From Kineosporia rhizophila (GTDB taxonomy: Bacteria; Actinomycetota; Actinomycetes; Actinomycetales; Kineosporiaceae): a stretch of 64,000 bases of DNA. The notes below the pieces were generated by a model that did no database searches, was not told the DNA's origin, and saw nothing but the letters and a program-made list of their open reading frames with translations. Where the stretch lies: NCBI RefSeq assembly GCF_021277265.1, contig NZ_JAJSOH010000018.1:1-64000 (forward strand). Reading direction: 5' to 3'. Below, in pieces: positions 8,375 through 17,509 of the stretch. Position 1 is the first letter of the stretch, and every line of letters begins with the position of its first letter. Made by a program: the position numbers and the translations under genes.

Positions 8375-9271
8375 CTAACTGCGGTCGAGCGGTTCCGGCG
8401 CGTCGATCGGCGAGCTGCCCTCGTCCGCACCACTGTTGCCGCCCAGCGGGCTGGCCTCGTCGTCGCCCAGGCCGAACACCGGGTCGTCGGCACGCCGTTT
8501 CGCCCGGCGCCGGTCGAAGAACAGGCTGACGAACACCGACGCCACGTACAGGCCGACCAGCGGCAGCGCCATGATGATCATCTGCACCGCGTCCGGCGAG
8601 GGCGAGACGATCGCCGCGAACAGGAAGGCGAAGAACACCGCGATCCGCCAGTGCTTGCCCATCACCCGGCCGCTGACGATGCCCATCAGGTTCAGCCCGA
8701 CCAGGAACAGCGGCAGCAGGAAGGCCACGCCGAGGGCGAGGATGAGACGCCCGGCGAAGGTGATCACGGTGCCCGCGTCGGGCTGGTTGAGCGAGCCCTC
8801 CAGCGCGAACTCGGCACCGAAGGCCACCGCCTTGGGCAGCACCAGGATGGCGACCCAGACCCCGGACAGGAACAGCGGGACCGCGAACGCGACGAACCAC
8901 AGCGAGGTGCGGCGTTCCTTCTTGGTCAGGCCCGGGGTGATGAACGCCCAGAGCTCGTAGAGCCAGACCGGGCTGGAGATCACCAGCCCGATGTAGACCG
9001 CGACCTTGACCTTGATGTTGAAGGCGTCGGCGATCGCCCGGTAGGTCAGCGTGACGTCCTGACCGTGCTCGGAGGCCTCTTTCAGCGGGCCGATGATGAG
9101 GTTGTCCATCACCGGCTCGTACAGGAACCACCCGGCGACAGCACCGAGCACCATCGCGACCACGGCGATGGTGACCCGGCGGCGCAGCTCGGCCAGGTGC
9201 TCCCGCAGGGACATCCGGCCCTCGGGGTTCTTCGGACGCCGACTCGGCTTGGACGGCTTGGTCACCGCCAC
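8375..9271 (-). CDS. tatC: Sec-independent protein translocase TatC
   Basis: A 298-residue integral membrane protein, the receptor and core of the twin-arginine translocase. It begins with the conserved MSLREHLAELRRR segment near residue 20 and has about six hydrophobic helices, ending in a charged cytoplasmic tail of some 50 residues. The start is GTG at 9271, with GAGAGG further upstream than ideal; the in-frame GTG at 9265 or the ATG of MSLREH are alternatives. It follows tatA on the same strand after 48 bases, so the two are probably co-transcribed. Confidence 0.93.
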   Translation of the reverse strand: MAVTKPSKPSRRPKNPEGRMSLREHLAELRRRVTIAVVAMVLGAVAGWFLYEPVMDNLIIGPLKEASEHGQDVTLTYRAIADAFNIKVKVAVYIGLVISSPVWLYELWAFITPGLTKKERRTSLWFVAFAVPLFLSGVWVAILVLPKAVAFGAEFALEGSLNQPDAGTVITFAGRLILALGVAFLLPLFLVGLNLMGIVSGRVMGKHWRIAVFFAFLFAAIVSPSPDAVQMIIMALPLVGLYVASVFVSLFFDRRRAKRRADDPVFGLGDDEASPLGGNSGADEGSSPIDAPEPLDRS

Positions 9272-9319
9272 CGGCGGTCAGTTCCTCTCAACAGCAGGGA
9301 TCGGACGGTACGGCGCAGC

Positions 9320-9628
9320 TCAGGCGTCGTGCCGGGCCTGGTAGCCGGGCTCCTCGCGCTGCTGCTGGGGCGACATCACGCGGCCCTCCATCGGCGTCTC
9401 GCCGGCCTGCAGGGCGTCGGCCTGGCGGCGCAGCTCGTCGGCCTGGGCCTTGCGGCGCGCGGCCTCGTCGTCGTTGTCGTCGTCCTTCATCTGCTTGATC
9501 TCGGACTTGAAGATCCGCATGGAACGACCGATGCCGCGAGCGGCGTCGGGGAGACGGCGGCTGCCGAACAGGATCACCAGCACGAGGATCATGATGATGA
9601 TGTGCGAAGGCTCTTTCAGAAAGCCCAT
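9320..9628 (-). CDS. tatA: Sec-independent protein translocase TatA
   Basis: A 102-residue Tat pore-forming subunit. One transmembrane helix (about residues 9-22) leads into the hallmark [14 protein letters not shown] hinge and an amphipathic helix, then an acidic and glutamine-rich tail. The ATG at 9628 has AGGA eight bases upstream. The longer in-frame extension upstream lacks TatA character and was discarded. It lies in the order tatA-tatC-helY seen widely in actinobacteria next to pafBC. Confidence 0.93.
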   Translation of the reverse strand: MGFLKEPSHIIIMILVLVILFGSRRLPDAARGIGRSMRIFKSEIKQMKDDDNDDEAARRKAQADELRRQADALQAGETPMEGRVMSPQQQREEPGYQARHDA

Positions 9629-9732
9629 GAGCTGTTCCTTCCACTGAACCCGCAGCGCACATTTTGCCCAACGGTCGGTGTCATCGTACGCGGTAGCCGC
9701 CCTGCCCGGCAGACCCCCGTTTGCCAGGCAGG

Positions 9733-10020
9733 CTACCGTTTCCCGCCGCGTCGGCCGGAGTTCGCCCGTCGCGCCAGGAAGCGTTCCTGCCTCAGCTCCA
9801 ACGGATCGGTGAACACCGCCGGTTCCCGGTCCCGCGACTGGCCCGCCTCGGCGACCTGGTCGAGTTTCGTGCTGATCTCGGCGAACCGGTCGGACGCGGT
9901 GGACAGTTCGCCCAGCAGCGCCATCGCCTTGCGCCACAGGCCGAGGCCGAGCACTGCGAGCACACCGGCGGCGGCCAGCACGAGAACGACCCAGACCAGG
10001 ACCCACCACCACACCGACAC
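9733..10020 (-). CDS. Small single-pass membrane protein of unknown function
   Basis: A 95-residue protein with one strongly hydrophobic helix at residues 2-29, then a helical segment (about 33-58) that could form a short coiled coil, and a basic, Arg-rich tail ending RRGGKR. The GTG at 10020 lies six bases after TAGGCT (10032-10027) with no ribosome site, so the message is probably leaderless. Its position directly upstream of tatA suggests, but does not show, a link to the cell envelope. I do not recognise a named family. Confidence 0.7.
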   Translation of the reverse strand: MSVWWWVLVWVVLVLAAAGVLAVLGLGLWRKAMALLGELSTASDRFAEISTKLDQVAEAGQSRDREPAVFTDPLELRQERFLARRANSGRRGGKR

Positions 10021-10110
10021 CCGGTCAGCCTACTGGTTCGGGTGGGGCAAAAGCCGAAACCGGGCCACCCGTCGTACAGGGGGACCCGGTCGCGGACCAG
10101 AACTGCTGCC

Positions 10111-10473
10111 TCAGGCCGCCGTCTCCGGCGCCTGGGCCCGCGGGCGTGGCCCCTGGGCGGCGGCCGCCGCCGCCAGGAGATCCGCCTGCTCCAGCCAGAG
10201 AGCGAAGTCCAACACGTCGTCGTAGTTCAGTGTCGGCCCCTCGTGCTCCTCGAGCACCTCGGCCGGCACGTTCCACGGCTCTGCGACCACCCCACCGGAG
10301 ATGAGCAGGGCGACCACGTCCCTGCCGGCCGGCTTGCGCACCTCCTCGTGGCACGTGGTGCAGATGAAGGCGTAGTAGGACCAGCTCTTCACGGAGCAGA
10401 CGACGAGACGCACCTGATGCGGGGTCAACTCAACATCACCGCAGCTCGGGCACGACGCCTTGATCGTCGTCAT
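10111..10473 (-). CDS. Zinc-ribbon-like protein of unknown function
   Basis: A 120-residue protein with an N-terminal four-cysteine zinc-ribbon pattern: CPSC at residues 7-10 and CTTC about 29 residues later. The rest is acidic and helical, with an alanine run and a proline-rich end. The ATG at 10473 has GGAGGTG at a good distance upstream, which rules out the longer in-frame start. It lies between pafC and the tat genes on the same strand. Function unknown; metal binding is inferred from the cysteines only. Confidence 0.75.
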   Translation of the reverse strand: MTTIKASCPSCGDVELTPHQVRLVVCSVKSWSYYAFICTTCHEEVRKPAGRDVVALLISGGVVAEPWNVPAEVLEEHEGPTLNYDDVLDFALWLEQADLLAAAAAAQGPRPRAQAPETAA

Positions 10474-10768
10474 TTGCGATCCACCTCCAGCAGAGCCGCC
10501 ATTCATCGTCGAGGGGTTCTTCGGCCACGGCCCGCAACTCCTTAACAGCCGACAGTAATGCCTAGGCCGCCTCGGTGACGCGGGGCGCATCTCTCGTGCT
10601 GCGCGTGTCGTTCCGGCGCGGATCGCCACCACCCGGTCGGCCCAGCGCCCCGCCCCGGCCCTGATCTGCACGAAAGGCCATCTATCGGCTCCCGCCCACA
10701 CCTCGCGGTATCCGGCGCCAGCCCGTCGGCGGCCCCTCGGACGGCTCAATCTTGATCACGCAAAGTAA
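10474..10768. other. Gap between pafC and the zinc-ribbon gene
   Basis: I see no gene in these 295 bases. TACTGT (10558-10553 on the minus strand) could serve as a -10 element for the zinc-ribbon gene, with a leader of about 75 bases that includes the good ribosome site. Confidence 0.4.
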
Positions 10769-11767
10769 CTACTTGGGTGAGCCGGGCGCGTCCTCGTCGT
10801 AGGCCGCCAGCGCCGCCGAGGCGGAGGCCAGCACCTCGTTGGCCAGCCCGGGCGGCGAGACGATCCGCCCCGCCCCGCCCAGCCGCAGCACCAGCCGCGG
10901 GATCCAGTCCGGCGCCGCCACCCGCAGCACCACCCGCAGCCGCCCGCCGGGCAGCTCCTCGGTCTCTTCCACCGGGTAGTACTCGGCCACCCAGCGGCCC
11001 CGGGGCTCGACCTCCAGCGTGACCACCAGGTCGTCCGGCGAGGGGGTGAAGAGCTGCTCGTCGCCGGCCCGGGACACCGCCTCGGGCGGAGGGGTGCCGT
11101 CCTGTTCGAGCAGGCGCAGCCCGGCCACCCGGTCGAAGCGGAAAAGCCGCACCCCCTCGGCCCGGTGGCACCAGGCCTCCAGGTACCAGCGACCGTCCAC
11201 GCTGGTGACCTGCATCGGGTCCACGTCCCGCTCGGTGATCTCGTCGCGGGTGGGCACCAGGTAACGCAGCCGCAGCCGGCGGCGCAGGCGCAGCGCCTCG
11301 CGGGCGGTGCGCAGGTTCTCCTCCGAGGCGCTGCCGCCCGAGGTCAGGTCGATGTCCAGCCGGTTCGCGGCCGAGACCGCGTCCTGCGCCGCGGCCGACA
11401 GCTTGACCAGCGCCGAGTCGACCGCCCGCCGGTCGCCCGGGTCGTTCACGTCGCCCAGGTCGGCCAGCGTGCGCAGCCCGGCGATCAGCGCGATCGCCTC
11501 GTCCGGGTCCAGCCGTAACGGCCGGGCGATCGCGTCGGCGTTGCTCAGGTAGATCCGCCCGCTGTCCCACTCGGCCGAGATCAGGTCGTCGGGCATGTGC
11601 CCGGGCGTACCGCAGACGAACAGCAGCTCGAGGTCGCGCACCAGCTGCGGCTCGGTGATCTTGAAGTGCCGGGCGGCCTCGCCCAGCTCGACCCCGGGCC
11701 GGTTCAGCAGCCAGGGGACCATGGTGAGCAGACGCGACAAGCGCGCGGTGGCAGCAACCGCGCTCAT
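10769..11767 (-). CDS. pafC: WYL-domain transcriptional regulator PafC
   Basis: A 332-residue regulator with an N-terminal winged helix (LSRLLTMVPWLLNRPGVELGE) followed by a WYL domain with the VDGRWYLEAWCHR signature. PafB and PafC form the complex that activates the LexA-independent DNA-damage response in mycobacteria. The ATG at 11767 overlaps the pafB stop in an ATGA junction, so the two are translationally coupled. The position next to pafA, tatA and tatC matches mycobacterial gene order and supports the specific name. Confidence 0.9.
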   Translation of the reverse strand: MSAVAATARLSRLLTMVPWLLNRPGVELGEAARHFKITEPQLVRDLELLFVCGTPGHMPDDLISAEWDSGRIYLSNADAIARPLRLDPDEAIALIAGLRTLADLGDVNDPGDRRAVDSALVKLSAAAQDAVSAANRLDIDLTSGGSASEENLRTAREALRLRRRLRLRYLVPTRDEITERDVDPMQVTSVDGRWYLEAWCHRAEGVRLFRFDRVAGLRLLEQDGTPPPEAVSRAGDEQLFTPSPDDLVVTLEVEPRGRWVAEYYPVEETEELPGGRLRVVLRVAAPDWIPRLVLRLGGAGRIVSPPGLANEVLASASAALAAYDEDAPGSPK

Positions 11768-12771
11768 CCCACTCTCACCTGCCCCGCCGTCAGGTCGGTG
11801 CGTGCCCCGGCCTGGGCCGCGGCCGCCCCCCGCAGCAGGCGGACCACCTCGGCACGCAGATCGGCCGGCTGCACCGCCACCGCATCGGGCCCCAGCCCGG
11901 CCAGCGACTGCGCCAGCATGCCCGCGTCGCCGATCCGGATCTGCAGCTCGTCCCACCCGGGCCGGTCCGCCGCCGGGATCGAGGCCACCGACGCCCGGCG
12001 AACCCCGGCGCCGCGCCCGGCGCGCAGCAGCACGGTGGCGATGCGGTCGTCGGCGGGCGGCACGTGCTTGCCGATCATCGACTGCGCGTCCAGGTCCTCG
12101 GGGATCTCGTAGGTGCCGGCCCGACCGCGGCGCTTCACGTCGCTCTCGATCCGTGAGAGCCGGAACACCCGCGACGCCCCGCGCCCCCGGTCCCGGCCGA
12201 TCAGGTACCAGCGGCCGTTGCGGCTGGCCACCGACCAGGGCTCCACCTCGCGCACCGCGGCCTCGCCGTTCGGCTTGCGGTAGGTGAAGGTGACCGCCTG
12301 CCGGTCGCGGGTGGCCGCGTACAACGGGCCGAAGGCCGGCTCGGCGGTGCGGATCCGCGGCTCCAGGCCGGCCATGTCCTCGTCGGTGTCCACGCCGAGC
12401 GCGGTGAGCTTGGTCAGCGCCCGGGCGGCCGGGCCGGCCAGGCTCGCCTGCTGCCAGACCCGGCTGGCCAGGCCGACCACGGCCAGTTCCTGCGCGTCCA
12501 GCTCGATCGGCGGCAGGGCGTAGTCGTCCCGGTCGATCCGGTAGCCCGGCTCGTCGTCGAACCAGCGCTCGTCGGTGCCGGTGACCACCGGGATGCCGAG
12601 GTCGCGCAGGTCTTCCTTGTCGCGCTCGAACATCCGGTCGAAGGCCTCGGCGGTGTCGCAGTCGGCGTACTGCGGTACGGCGGCCCGGATCTGCTCCTTG
12701 GTCAGCCACCGACGGGTGGCCGCGAGGCAGATCACCAGATTGAGCAGCCGCTCGGTACGCCGCGAGGACAC
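11764..12771 (-). CDS. pafB: WYL-domain transcriptional regulator PafB
   Basis: A 335-residue partner of PafC: an N-terminal winged helix (ERLLNLVICLAATRRWLT), the FDRMFERDKEDLRDLGIP linker typical of PafB, then a WYL domain (SRNGRWYLIGRDRG) and a C-terminal domain. Two in-frame GTG codons are possible, at 12780 and 12771. I prefer 12771 because TAGCGT (12784-12779) ends seven bases before it, and the resulting N-terminus matches the length of mycobacterial PafB. It is the first gene of the pafBC pair and diverges from the DUF3866 gene across 71 bases. Confidence 0.9.
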   Translation of the reverse strand: MSSRRTERLLNLVICLAATRRWLTKEQIRAAVPQYADCDTAEAFDRMFERDKEDLRDLGIPVVTGTDERWFDDEPGYRIDRDDYALPPIELDAQELAVVGLASRVWQQASLAGPAARALTKLTALGVDTDEDMAGLEPRIRTAEPAFGPLYAATRDRQAVTFTYRKPNGEAAVREVEPWSVASRNGRWYLIGRDRGRGASRVFRLSRIESDVKRRGRAGTYEIPEDLDAQSMIGKHVPPADDRIATVLLRAGRGAGVRRASVASIPAADRPGWDELQIRIGDAGMLAQSLAGLGPDAVAVQPADLRAEVVRLLRGAAAAQAGARTDLTAGQVRVG

Positions 12772-12778
12772 CGCACCC

Positions 12779-12784
12779 ACGCTA
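12779..12784 (-). promoter_or_regulatory. -10 element for leaderless pafBC
   Basis: TAGCGT on the minus strand, seven bases before the GTG at 12771. It overlaps the alternative GTG at 12780, which argues that the upstream codon is not translated. Confidence 0.5.
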
Positions 12785-12842
12785 CCCGAGCGCAGCTCCC
12801 GGCAAGGACTCCACGGCCGGACTTGAAGGTAAGGTCACGCGC

Positions 12843-14018
12843 GTGATCCTGTGGCGAGAGGGCCGTGTCACGTCCGAACGACGCGAATGGGACGGAGCGG
12901 TCGAGTACGAGGCCGAGGTGTACTCGGCCGGCGTCTGGACGGCCTGCCGGGCGCTGGTCTACCCGTCGCTGGTCGGCCGGCCGGTACCGGGGCAGCGGGT
13001 CCTGCTGAACACCACGGCGCTGGAGCGAGGTCTGGGCACCGGGGGCTACGCCCTGGTCGCCGCGATCCTCGACGAGCTTCCGCCTGATCCTCGGCGCGGC
13101 CCCGGGCACCTGGTCAAGGCGCGTTACACGCCGCTGCAGGCGATGGTGCTGGGCGTCGACGAGCAGGAGTCGCCGCACCACGAGGTGCTCGCCGAGGCCG
13201 ACGACCTGCTGGGGATGCCGGTGGTGGTCGCCGACCTGCACAGCTCCCTGCCGGCGATCCTGGCGGGGCTGCGCCAGGCGGCCCCCTCGGCCCGCGTCGC
13301 CTACGTCATGACTGACGGCGGCGCACTGCCGGCCTGGTTCTCCCGCACCATCGCCGGCCTGCGGCACGCCGGCTGGCTGGACACCTGCATCACGGTGGGG
13401 CAGGCCTTCGGGGGTGACCTGGAAGCGGTCAGCGTGCACACCGGCCTCCTCGCCGCCCGTCATGTGGCTCAGGTCGACGTGGCGATCGTCAGTCAGGGGC
13501 CGGGAAACCTGGGCACCGGCACGAAATGGGGTTTCTCCGGGGTCCAGGCCGGCGAGGTGCTCAACGCTGCGGCGGTACTGAAAGGGCGTCCGGTGGCCAC
13601 GCTGCGGGTCTCCGGCGCAGATGCCCGCGAGCGGCACCGCGGCGTCTCGCACCACTCGCTCACTGCTTACGGACGGGTGGCGCTGGTGAGCGCGGACGTG
13701 GTGGTTCCCGACTTCAGTGGCTTTGAGGACGGGGTGGGCCCGGTTCTCGGGGGCAACCCCGAGTCGGCGCCGGTCGGGGACAACGCTCCTACTCCCCTGG
13801 CCGAGCTCGCTCCCCTGATCGACCGCCAGGTGGCAGGCCTCTTCGCGCCCGCCGGTCTGCACCGCGAGGTGCGCGTTGGCGTGGACGGCCTGATGGACGC
13901 ACTCCGCGAGTGCCCCGTGGGCCTTTCCACGATGGGCCGCAATCTGGCCGCCGATCCGGCCGCGTTCCTGGCTGCGGCCGCGGCCGGGCGGCACGCAGGG
14001 GTTCTGCTCAACAGCTGA
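12843..14018 (+). CDS. DUF3866 family protein
   Basis: A 391-residue actinobacterial conserved protein that opens with ILWREGRVTSERREWDGA and has mixed alpha/beta character throughout, no signal peptide and no clear membrane helix. The GTG at 12843 follows TAAGGT (12830-12835) by seven bases with no ribosome site, so it is probably leaderless. It diverges from pafBC. The biochemical role is unknown; only the family membership and its habit of lying near pafBC are used here. Confidence 0.75.
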   Translation: MILWREGRVTSERREWDGAVEYEAEVYSAGVWTACRALVYPSLVGRPVPGQRVLLNTTALERGLGTGGYALVAAILDELPPDPRRGPGHLVKARYTPLQAMVLGVDEQESPHHEVLAEADDLLGMPVVVADLHSSLPAILAGLRQAAPSARVAYVMTDGGALPAWFSRTIAGLRHAGWLDTCITVGQAFGGDLEAVSVHTGLLAARHVAQVDVAIVSQGPGNLGTGTKWGFSGVQAGEVLNAAAVLKGRPVATLRVSGADARERHRGVSHHSLTAYGRVALVSADVVVPDFSGFEDGVGPVLGGNPESAPVGDNAPTPLAELAPLIDRQVAGLFAPAGLHREVRVGVDGLMDALRECPVGLSTMGRNLAADPAAFLAAAAAGRHAGVLLNS

Positions 14019-14027
14019 CCGGCTCTG

Positions 14028-14054
14028 CTGTTGCCCCATGGCCTGGGGCAACAG
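14028..14054 (+). terminator. Hairpin after the DUF3866 gene
   Basis: An 11-base perfect stem (14028-14038 with 14044-14054) around a five-base loop, starting nine bases after the stop codon. Confidence 0.6.
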
Positions 14055-14104
14055 TGGGGCTCCTTCTTGGCTGACAGCCTGTTATCGCAAGCAGGAGTGA
14101 GGCC

Positions 14105-14320
14105 GGACCGGCGGGACCGGAGCAGGCCAACGCAGGCGTGGGACGGGCCAGCGCGGGCTGAGGCAGGCAGGCGGGTGGGACGGGCCAGCGCGGGCTGAGG
14201 CAGGCAGGCGGGTGGGCCTGGCCGGGCAGGCGTGGATCGGAGCAGGCCAACGCGGGCTGGGACTGGGCCGGCGCGGGCTCAGCCAGCGCGGGCTGAGGCG
14301 GGGGGCGGGCTGCTGGGGCG
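14105..14320. repeat. GC-rich tandem repeat tract
   Basis: A 37-base unit is duplicated perfectly at 14141-14177 and 14178-14214. Degenerate copies built from the same GCGGGCTGAGGC and GGAGCAGGCCAACGC words flank it on both sides. Nothing else is seen between the DUF3866 gene and the FKBP gene apart from the two hairpins. Confidence 0.85.
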
Positions 14321-14341
14321 AGCTGCTAGGGCAGCAGAACG

Positions 14342-14377
14342 CGAAGCGCCCCTCGCCGGACGGCGAGGGGCGCTTCG
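14342..14377 (-). terminator. Strong hairpin after the FKBP gene
   Basis: A perfect 16-base stem (14342-14357 with 14362-14377) closed by a four-base loop, 11 bases beyond the FKBP stop codon on the minus strand. Confidence 0.75.
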
Positions 14378-14388
14378 AGCAGCTGGGA

Positions 14389-14769
14389 TCAGCGGGCGTC
14401 GACGAGGTCCACGACGAAGATCAGGGTCTCGTTCGGGCCGATCGCGCCACCGGCGCCGCGGGAGCCGTAGGCCATCTCCGGCGGGATCACCAGGCGACGA
14501 CGGCCGCCCACGCGCATGCCGGCGATGCCCTGGTCCCAGCCGGCGATGACCTGGCCGACGCCGAGACGGAACTTCAGCGGCTCGCCGCGGTTCCAGGAGG
14601 CGTCGAACTCCTCGCCCGACGAGAACGCCACACCCACGTAGTGGGCCGTGACCGTGTTGCCCGCGGTGGCCTCCTGGCCCTCGCCGACGATCTCGTCGGT
14701 GATGGTGAGCGTGGTCGGCGGTTCGCCCTCGGGGAACTCGATCTCCGGACGCTGGCGCTCGAGACTCAT
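14389..14769 (-). CDS. FKBP-type peptidyl-prolyl cis-trans isomerase
   Basis: A 126-residue single-domain cytoplasmic FKBP. Hallmarks are VTAHYVGVAFSSGEEFDASW, the GVGQVIAGWDQGIAGMRVGG core with its active-site Trp, RRLVIPPEMAYGSRG, and the terminal TLIFVVDLVD strand. It catalyses proline isomerisation and assists folding. AAGGAG stands upstream of the ATG at 14769. It lies downstream of the exported two-domain FKBP on the same strand, separated by a hairpin that suggests separate transcripts. Confidence 0.93.
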   Translation of the reverse strand: MSLERQRPEIEFPEGEPPTTLTITDEIVGEGQEATAGNTVTAHYVGVAFSSGEEFDASWNRGEPLKFRLGVGQVIAGWDQGIAGMRVGGRRRLVIPPEMAYGSRGAGGAIGPNETLIFVVDLVDAR

Positions 14770-14790
14770 TGTTTCTCCTTAGTTGCTTCA

Positions 14791-14813
14791 CTCGGCCCGG
14801 TGGCCGGGCCGAG
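14791..14813 (-). terminator. Hairpin between the two FKBP genes
   Basis: A perfect 10-base stem around a three-base loop, 71 bases beyond the lipoprotein FKBP stop. A TAGCCT (14818-14813) abuts it on the minus strand, so it may instead sit in the 5' leader of the small FKBP gene. Confidence 0.5.
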
Positions 14814-14884
14814 GCTAGGACATCGGCGGCGCGCGATGTGTCAGGCCAGGCTCAAGAGCGGCTCAGACACCTCGCGGCGCGCAC

Positions 14885-15862
14885 TCAGCCGGTGGCGTCG
14901 AGGATGTCGACGACGAAGACCAGCGTGTCGGTGCCCTTGATGCCGGCGTCGGGCTGGCCCTCGGCCCCGTAGCCCTCGTCCGGCGGGACCACCAGCATGA
15001 CCTGGCTGCCGACCCGCTTGCCGACCAGCCCCTTGTCCCACCCGGAGATGACCCGGCCCGCACCGATCGCGAAGCTCGCCGGGGCACCGTTCTTCCAGGA
15101 GGAGTCGAAGGCCTTGCCACCCGGCCAGATCACGCCGGTGTAGTGCACCGAGATGGTCTGGCCCTTCTCGACCTTCTTGCCCTTGCCGTTGATCAGCGGC
15201 TGCACGACCAGCGAGTCCGGCGCGGCACCGTCGGGCACCGTGATCGTCGGCTCGCCGGTCTTGCTGTCGAGCTTGACCGTGGGCAGGCCCTTCTTGGTCA
15301 CCTTCACCGGGTCGCCGGTGGCGCGCTTGAGCACGTCGGCGGCACCCTCGATGTCGACCACGAAGACCAGGGTGTCGGTCGGCCCGATGCCCGCGGACGA
15401 GACCCCGGAGGTGCCGTAGCCGTCGTCCGGCGGGATCGTGATCAGCATCCGCGAGCCGATGTTGGCGCCCACCAGGCCGGTGACGAAGCCCTTGATCAGC
15501 TGGCCGTCCTCCAGGGTGAAGGCGGCCGGCCCGCTGTCGTACGAACTGTCGAAGGTCTCACCGTCGGCACCGTTGATGCCCACGTAGTTGACCGTGACCC
15601 GCTGCCCCGCCTCGACCTTCTCACCGTCTCCCGGGGAGATCACCTTGGGCGTGGTCTTGTCCGTCGAGAACGGCGCCGGGACCTCGACCTTCGGGGTCTC
15701 GCCGAACTTGCCGGTGACCTCGATCGCGTTGATGTCGGTGGAGGTCTGGTCGGCGGGCTTGTTCCCGCCCCCCTCCGAGGAGGAGTCGGAGCATCCGGAG
15801 ACCACGGCCGCAGCGGCTACGAGAACCGCACCGGCCCGCAACAGGGCTTTGCGTGAGAGCAC
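14885..15862 (-). CDS. Exported lipoprotein with two FKBP isomerase domains
   Basis: A 325-residue predicted lipoprotein. A positively charged start, a hydrophobic stretch and the lipobox VSGC put the lipidated cysteine at residue 24. A Ser/Gly-rich linker leads to two FKBP domains in tandem: the first ends near VFVVDIEGAAD, the second near VFVVDILDATG, and each carries a GWDKGLVGKRVGS-like core. It should assist folding of secreted proteins outside the membrane. I chose the GTG at 15862 because it gives a proper signal peptide and has AAGG seven bases upstream. TAGGGT (15902-15897) is a plausible -10 element. Confidence 0.88.
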   Translation of the reverse strand: MLSRKALLRAGAVLVAAAAVVSGCSDSSSEGGGNKPADQTSTDINAIEVTGKFGETPKVEVPAPFSTDKTTPKVISPGDGEKVEAGQRVTVNYVGINGADGETFDSSYDSGPAAFTLEDGQLIKGFVTGLVGANIGSRMLITIPPDDGYGTSGVSSAGIGPTDTLVFVVDIEGAADVLKRATGDPVKVTKKGLPTVKLDSKTGEPTITVPDGAAPDSLVVQPLINGKGKKVEKGQTISVHYTGVIWPGGKAFDSSWKNGAPASFAIGAGRVISGWDKGLVGKRVGSQVMLVVPPDEGYGAEGQPDAGIKGTDTLVFVVDILDATG

Positions 15863-15956
15863 GTTCGACCTTCGTCGTGGGAACGGGACGGCGAACACCC
15901 TAGGGCATTTTCCTGAGCGTGGAAGATGCCTCGCGTCGCCCGCGGCCACGGGCGCA

Positions 15957-15990
15957 GTCCGGTCCCGCGCGCCTCGCGGCGGGACCGGAC
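15957..15990 (-). terminator. Hairpin after pafA
   Basis: A 12-base perfect stem (15957-15968 with 15979-15990) with a ten-base loop, five bases beyond the pafA stop codon. Confidence 0.6.
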
Positions 15991-15995
15991 CCGCC

Positions 15996-17357
15996 TCACA
16001 TGCTCTGGATCAGCCGCTCGACCCGCTCGTCGACCGAACGGAACGGGTCCTTGCACAGCACCGTGCGCTGGGCCTGGTCGTTCAGCTTCAGGTGCACCCA
16101 GTCGACGGTGAAGTCGCGACGCCGCTCCTGGGCCCGGCGGACGAAGTCGCCGCGCAGCTTGGCCCGGGTGGTCTGCGGCGGCACCGACGTGGCCTCGAAG
16201 ACCTCGATGTCGGCCCCGACCCGCTCCACCATGCCCTTCTTCATCAGCAGGTAGTGCAGTCCGCGTTCCCGGTGAATGTCGTGGTAGGCCAGATCGATCC
16301 GGGCGATCCGGGGCGACGACAGCGGCAGACCGTGCTTGGCCCGGTAGCGCTCGATCAGCCGGTGCTTGATCACCCAGTCGAGCTCGCGGTCGACCAGCGA
16401 CAGGTCGCCGGTGGAGATCGCCCGCAGCCCGCGCTCCCAGAGGTCGAGGACCCGCTTCACCGTGTCGGTCTGCAGGCCCCGGCTCTCCACGAAGTCCTTG
16501 GCCCGGGCCAGGTACTCCTCCTGGATCTCCAGCGCGGTGGCCTCCCGGCCGTTGGCCAGGCGGACCTTGCGCCGGCCGGTGAGGTCGTGGCTGATCTCGC
16601 GGATCGCCCGGATCGGGTTCTCCAGCGTGTGGTCGCGCAGCACCACCCCGGCCTCGATCATCCGCAGTACCAGGTCGGTGGCGCCGACCTTGAGCATCGT
16701 GGTGGTCTCGGACATGTTCGAGTCGCCGACGATGACGTGCAGGCGCCGGTAGCGCTCGGCGTCGGAGTGCGGCTCGTCGCGGGTGTTGATGATCGGCCGC
16801 GACCGGGTGGTGGCGCTGGAGACGCCCTCCCAGATGTGGTCGGCCCGCTGCGAGAGGCAGTAGACCGCGCCCCGCGGGGTCTGCAGCACCTTGCCCGCCC
16901 CGACCAGGATCTGCCGGGTGACCAGGAACGGGATCAGGATGTCGGACATCCGCCCGAACTCACCGTGCCGCGAGACCAGGTAGTTCTCGTGGCAGCCGTA
17001 GGAGTTGCCGGCCGAGTCGGTGTTGTTCTTGAACAGGAAGACGTCGCCGGCGATGCCCTCTTCGTGCAGCCGGCGCTCGGCGTCGACCTGCAGACCCTCG
17101 AGGATCCGCTCGCCGGCCCGGTCGTGGACGACCAGGTGCCGCACGTCGTCGCACTCGGGGGTGGCGTACTCGGGGTGCGAACCGACGTCGAGGTACAGCC
17201 GGGCACCGTTGCGGAGGAAGACATTGCTGGAGCGGCCCCAGGAGACGACCTTCCGGAACAGGTAACGCGCCACCTCGTCGGGCGACAGCTTGCGCTGCCC
17301 CTCGAAGGCGCACGTAACCCCGTATTCCGTCTCCAGCCCGAAGATTCGGCGGTCCAT
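15996..17357 (-). CDS. pafA: Pup--protein ligase PafA
   Basis: A 453-residue ligase that uses ATP to join the C-terminal glutamate of Pup to substrate lysines, marking them for proteasomal breakdown. The start [15 protein letters not shown] carries the metal/ATP-binding glutamates; the [19 protein letters not shown] and NTRDEPH segments are family hallmarks. Length matches mycobacterial PafA (about 452). ATG at 17357 follows TACAGT (17369-17364) by six bases; the intervening AAGGGA is too close to be a ribosome site, so the message is probably leaderless. The in-frame extension upstream is rejected. It lies 152 bases downstream of prcA. Confidence 0.95.
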   Translation of the reverse strand: MDRRIFGLETEYGVTCAFEGQRKLSPDEVARYLFRKVVSWGRSSNVFLRNGARLYLDVGSHPEYATPECDDVRHLVVHDRAGERILEGLQVDAERRLHEEGIAGDVFLFKNNTDSAGNSYGCHENYLVSRHGEFGRMSDILIPFLVTRQILVGAGKVLQTPRGAVYCLSQRADHIWEGVSSATTRSRPIINTRDEPHSDAERYRRLHVIVGDSNMSETTTMLKVGATDLVLRMIEAGVVLRDHTLENPIRAIREISHDLTGRRKVRLANGREATALEIQEEYLARAKDFVESRGLQTDTVKRVLDLWERGLRAISTGDLSLVDRELDWVIKHRLIERYRAKHGLPLSSPRIARIDLAYHDIHRERGLHYLLMKKGMVERVGADIEVFEATSVPPQTTRAKLRGDFVRRAQERRRDFTVDWVHLKLNDQAQRTVLCKDPFRSVDERVERLIQSM

Positions 17358-17363
17358 TCCCTT

Positions 17364-17369
17364 ACTGTA
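17364..17369 (-). promoter_or_regulatory. -10 element for leaderless pafA
   Basis: TACAGT on the minus strand, six bases before the pafA ATG. It would let pafA be expressed apart from prcBA. Confidence 0.45.
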
Positions 17370-17509
17370 GGTGCCTTCTCGCCCATTGGCACCAGTGTGC
17401 GGCATTGCATTGACCGCGGATTCGCCCGGATCGTCCGCGGGGAAACGGGGCAGGTCGCTGCCGGGCCCGGCGAGCCCCCTCCCGCCGGGACCGAACGGCA
17501 GCGATCCGG

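Noticed and set aside
14008-14250. Short Pro/Ala-rich open frame in the repeat tract
   Set aside because: It only translates the tandem repeats, and has no ribosome site or -10 hexamer at a useful distance.
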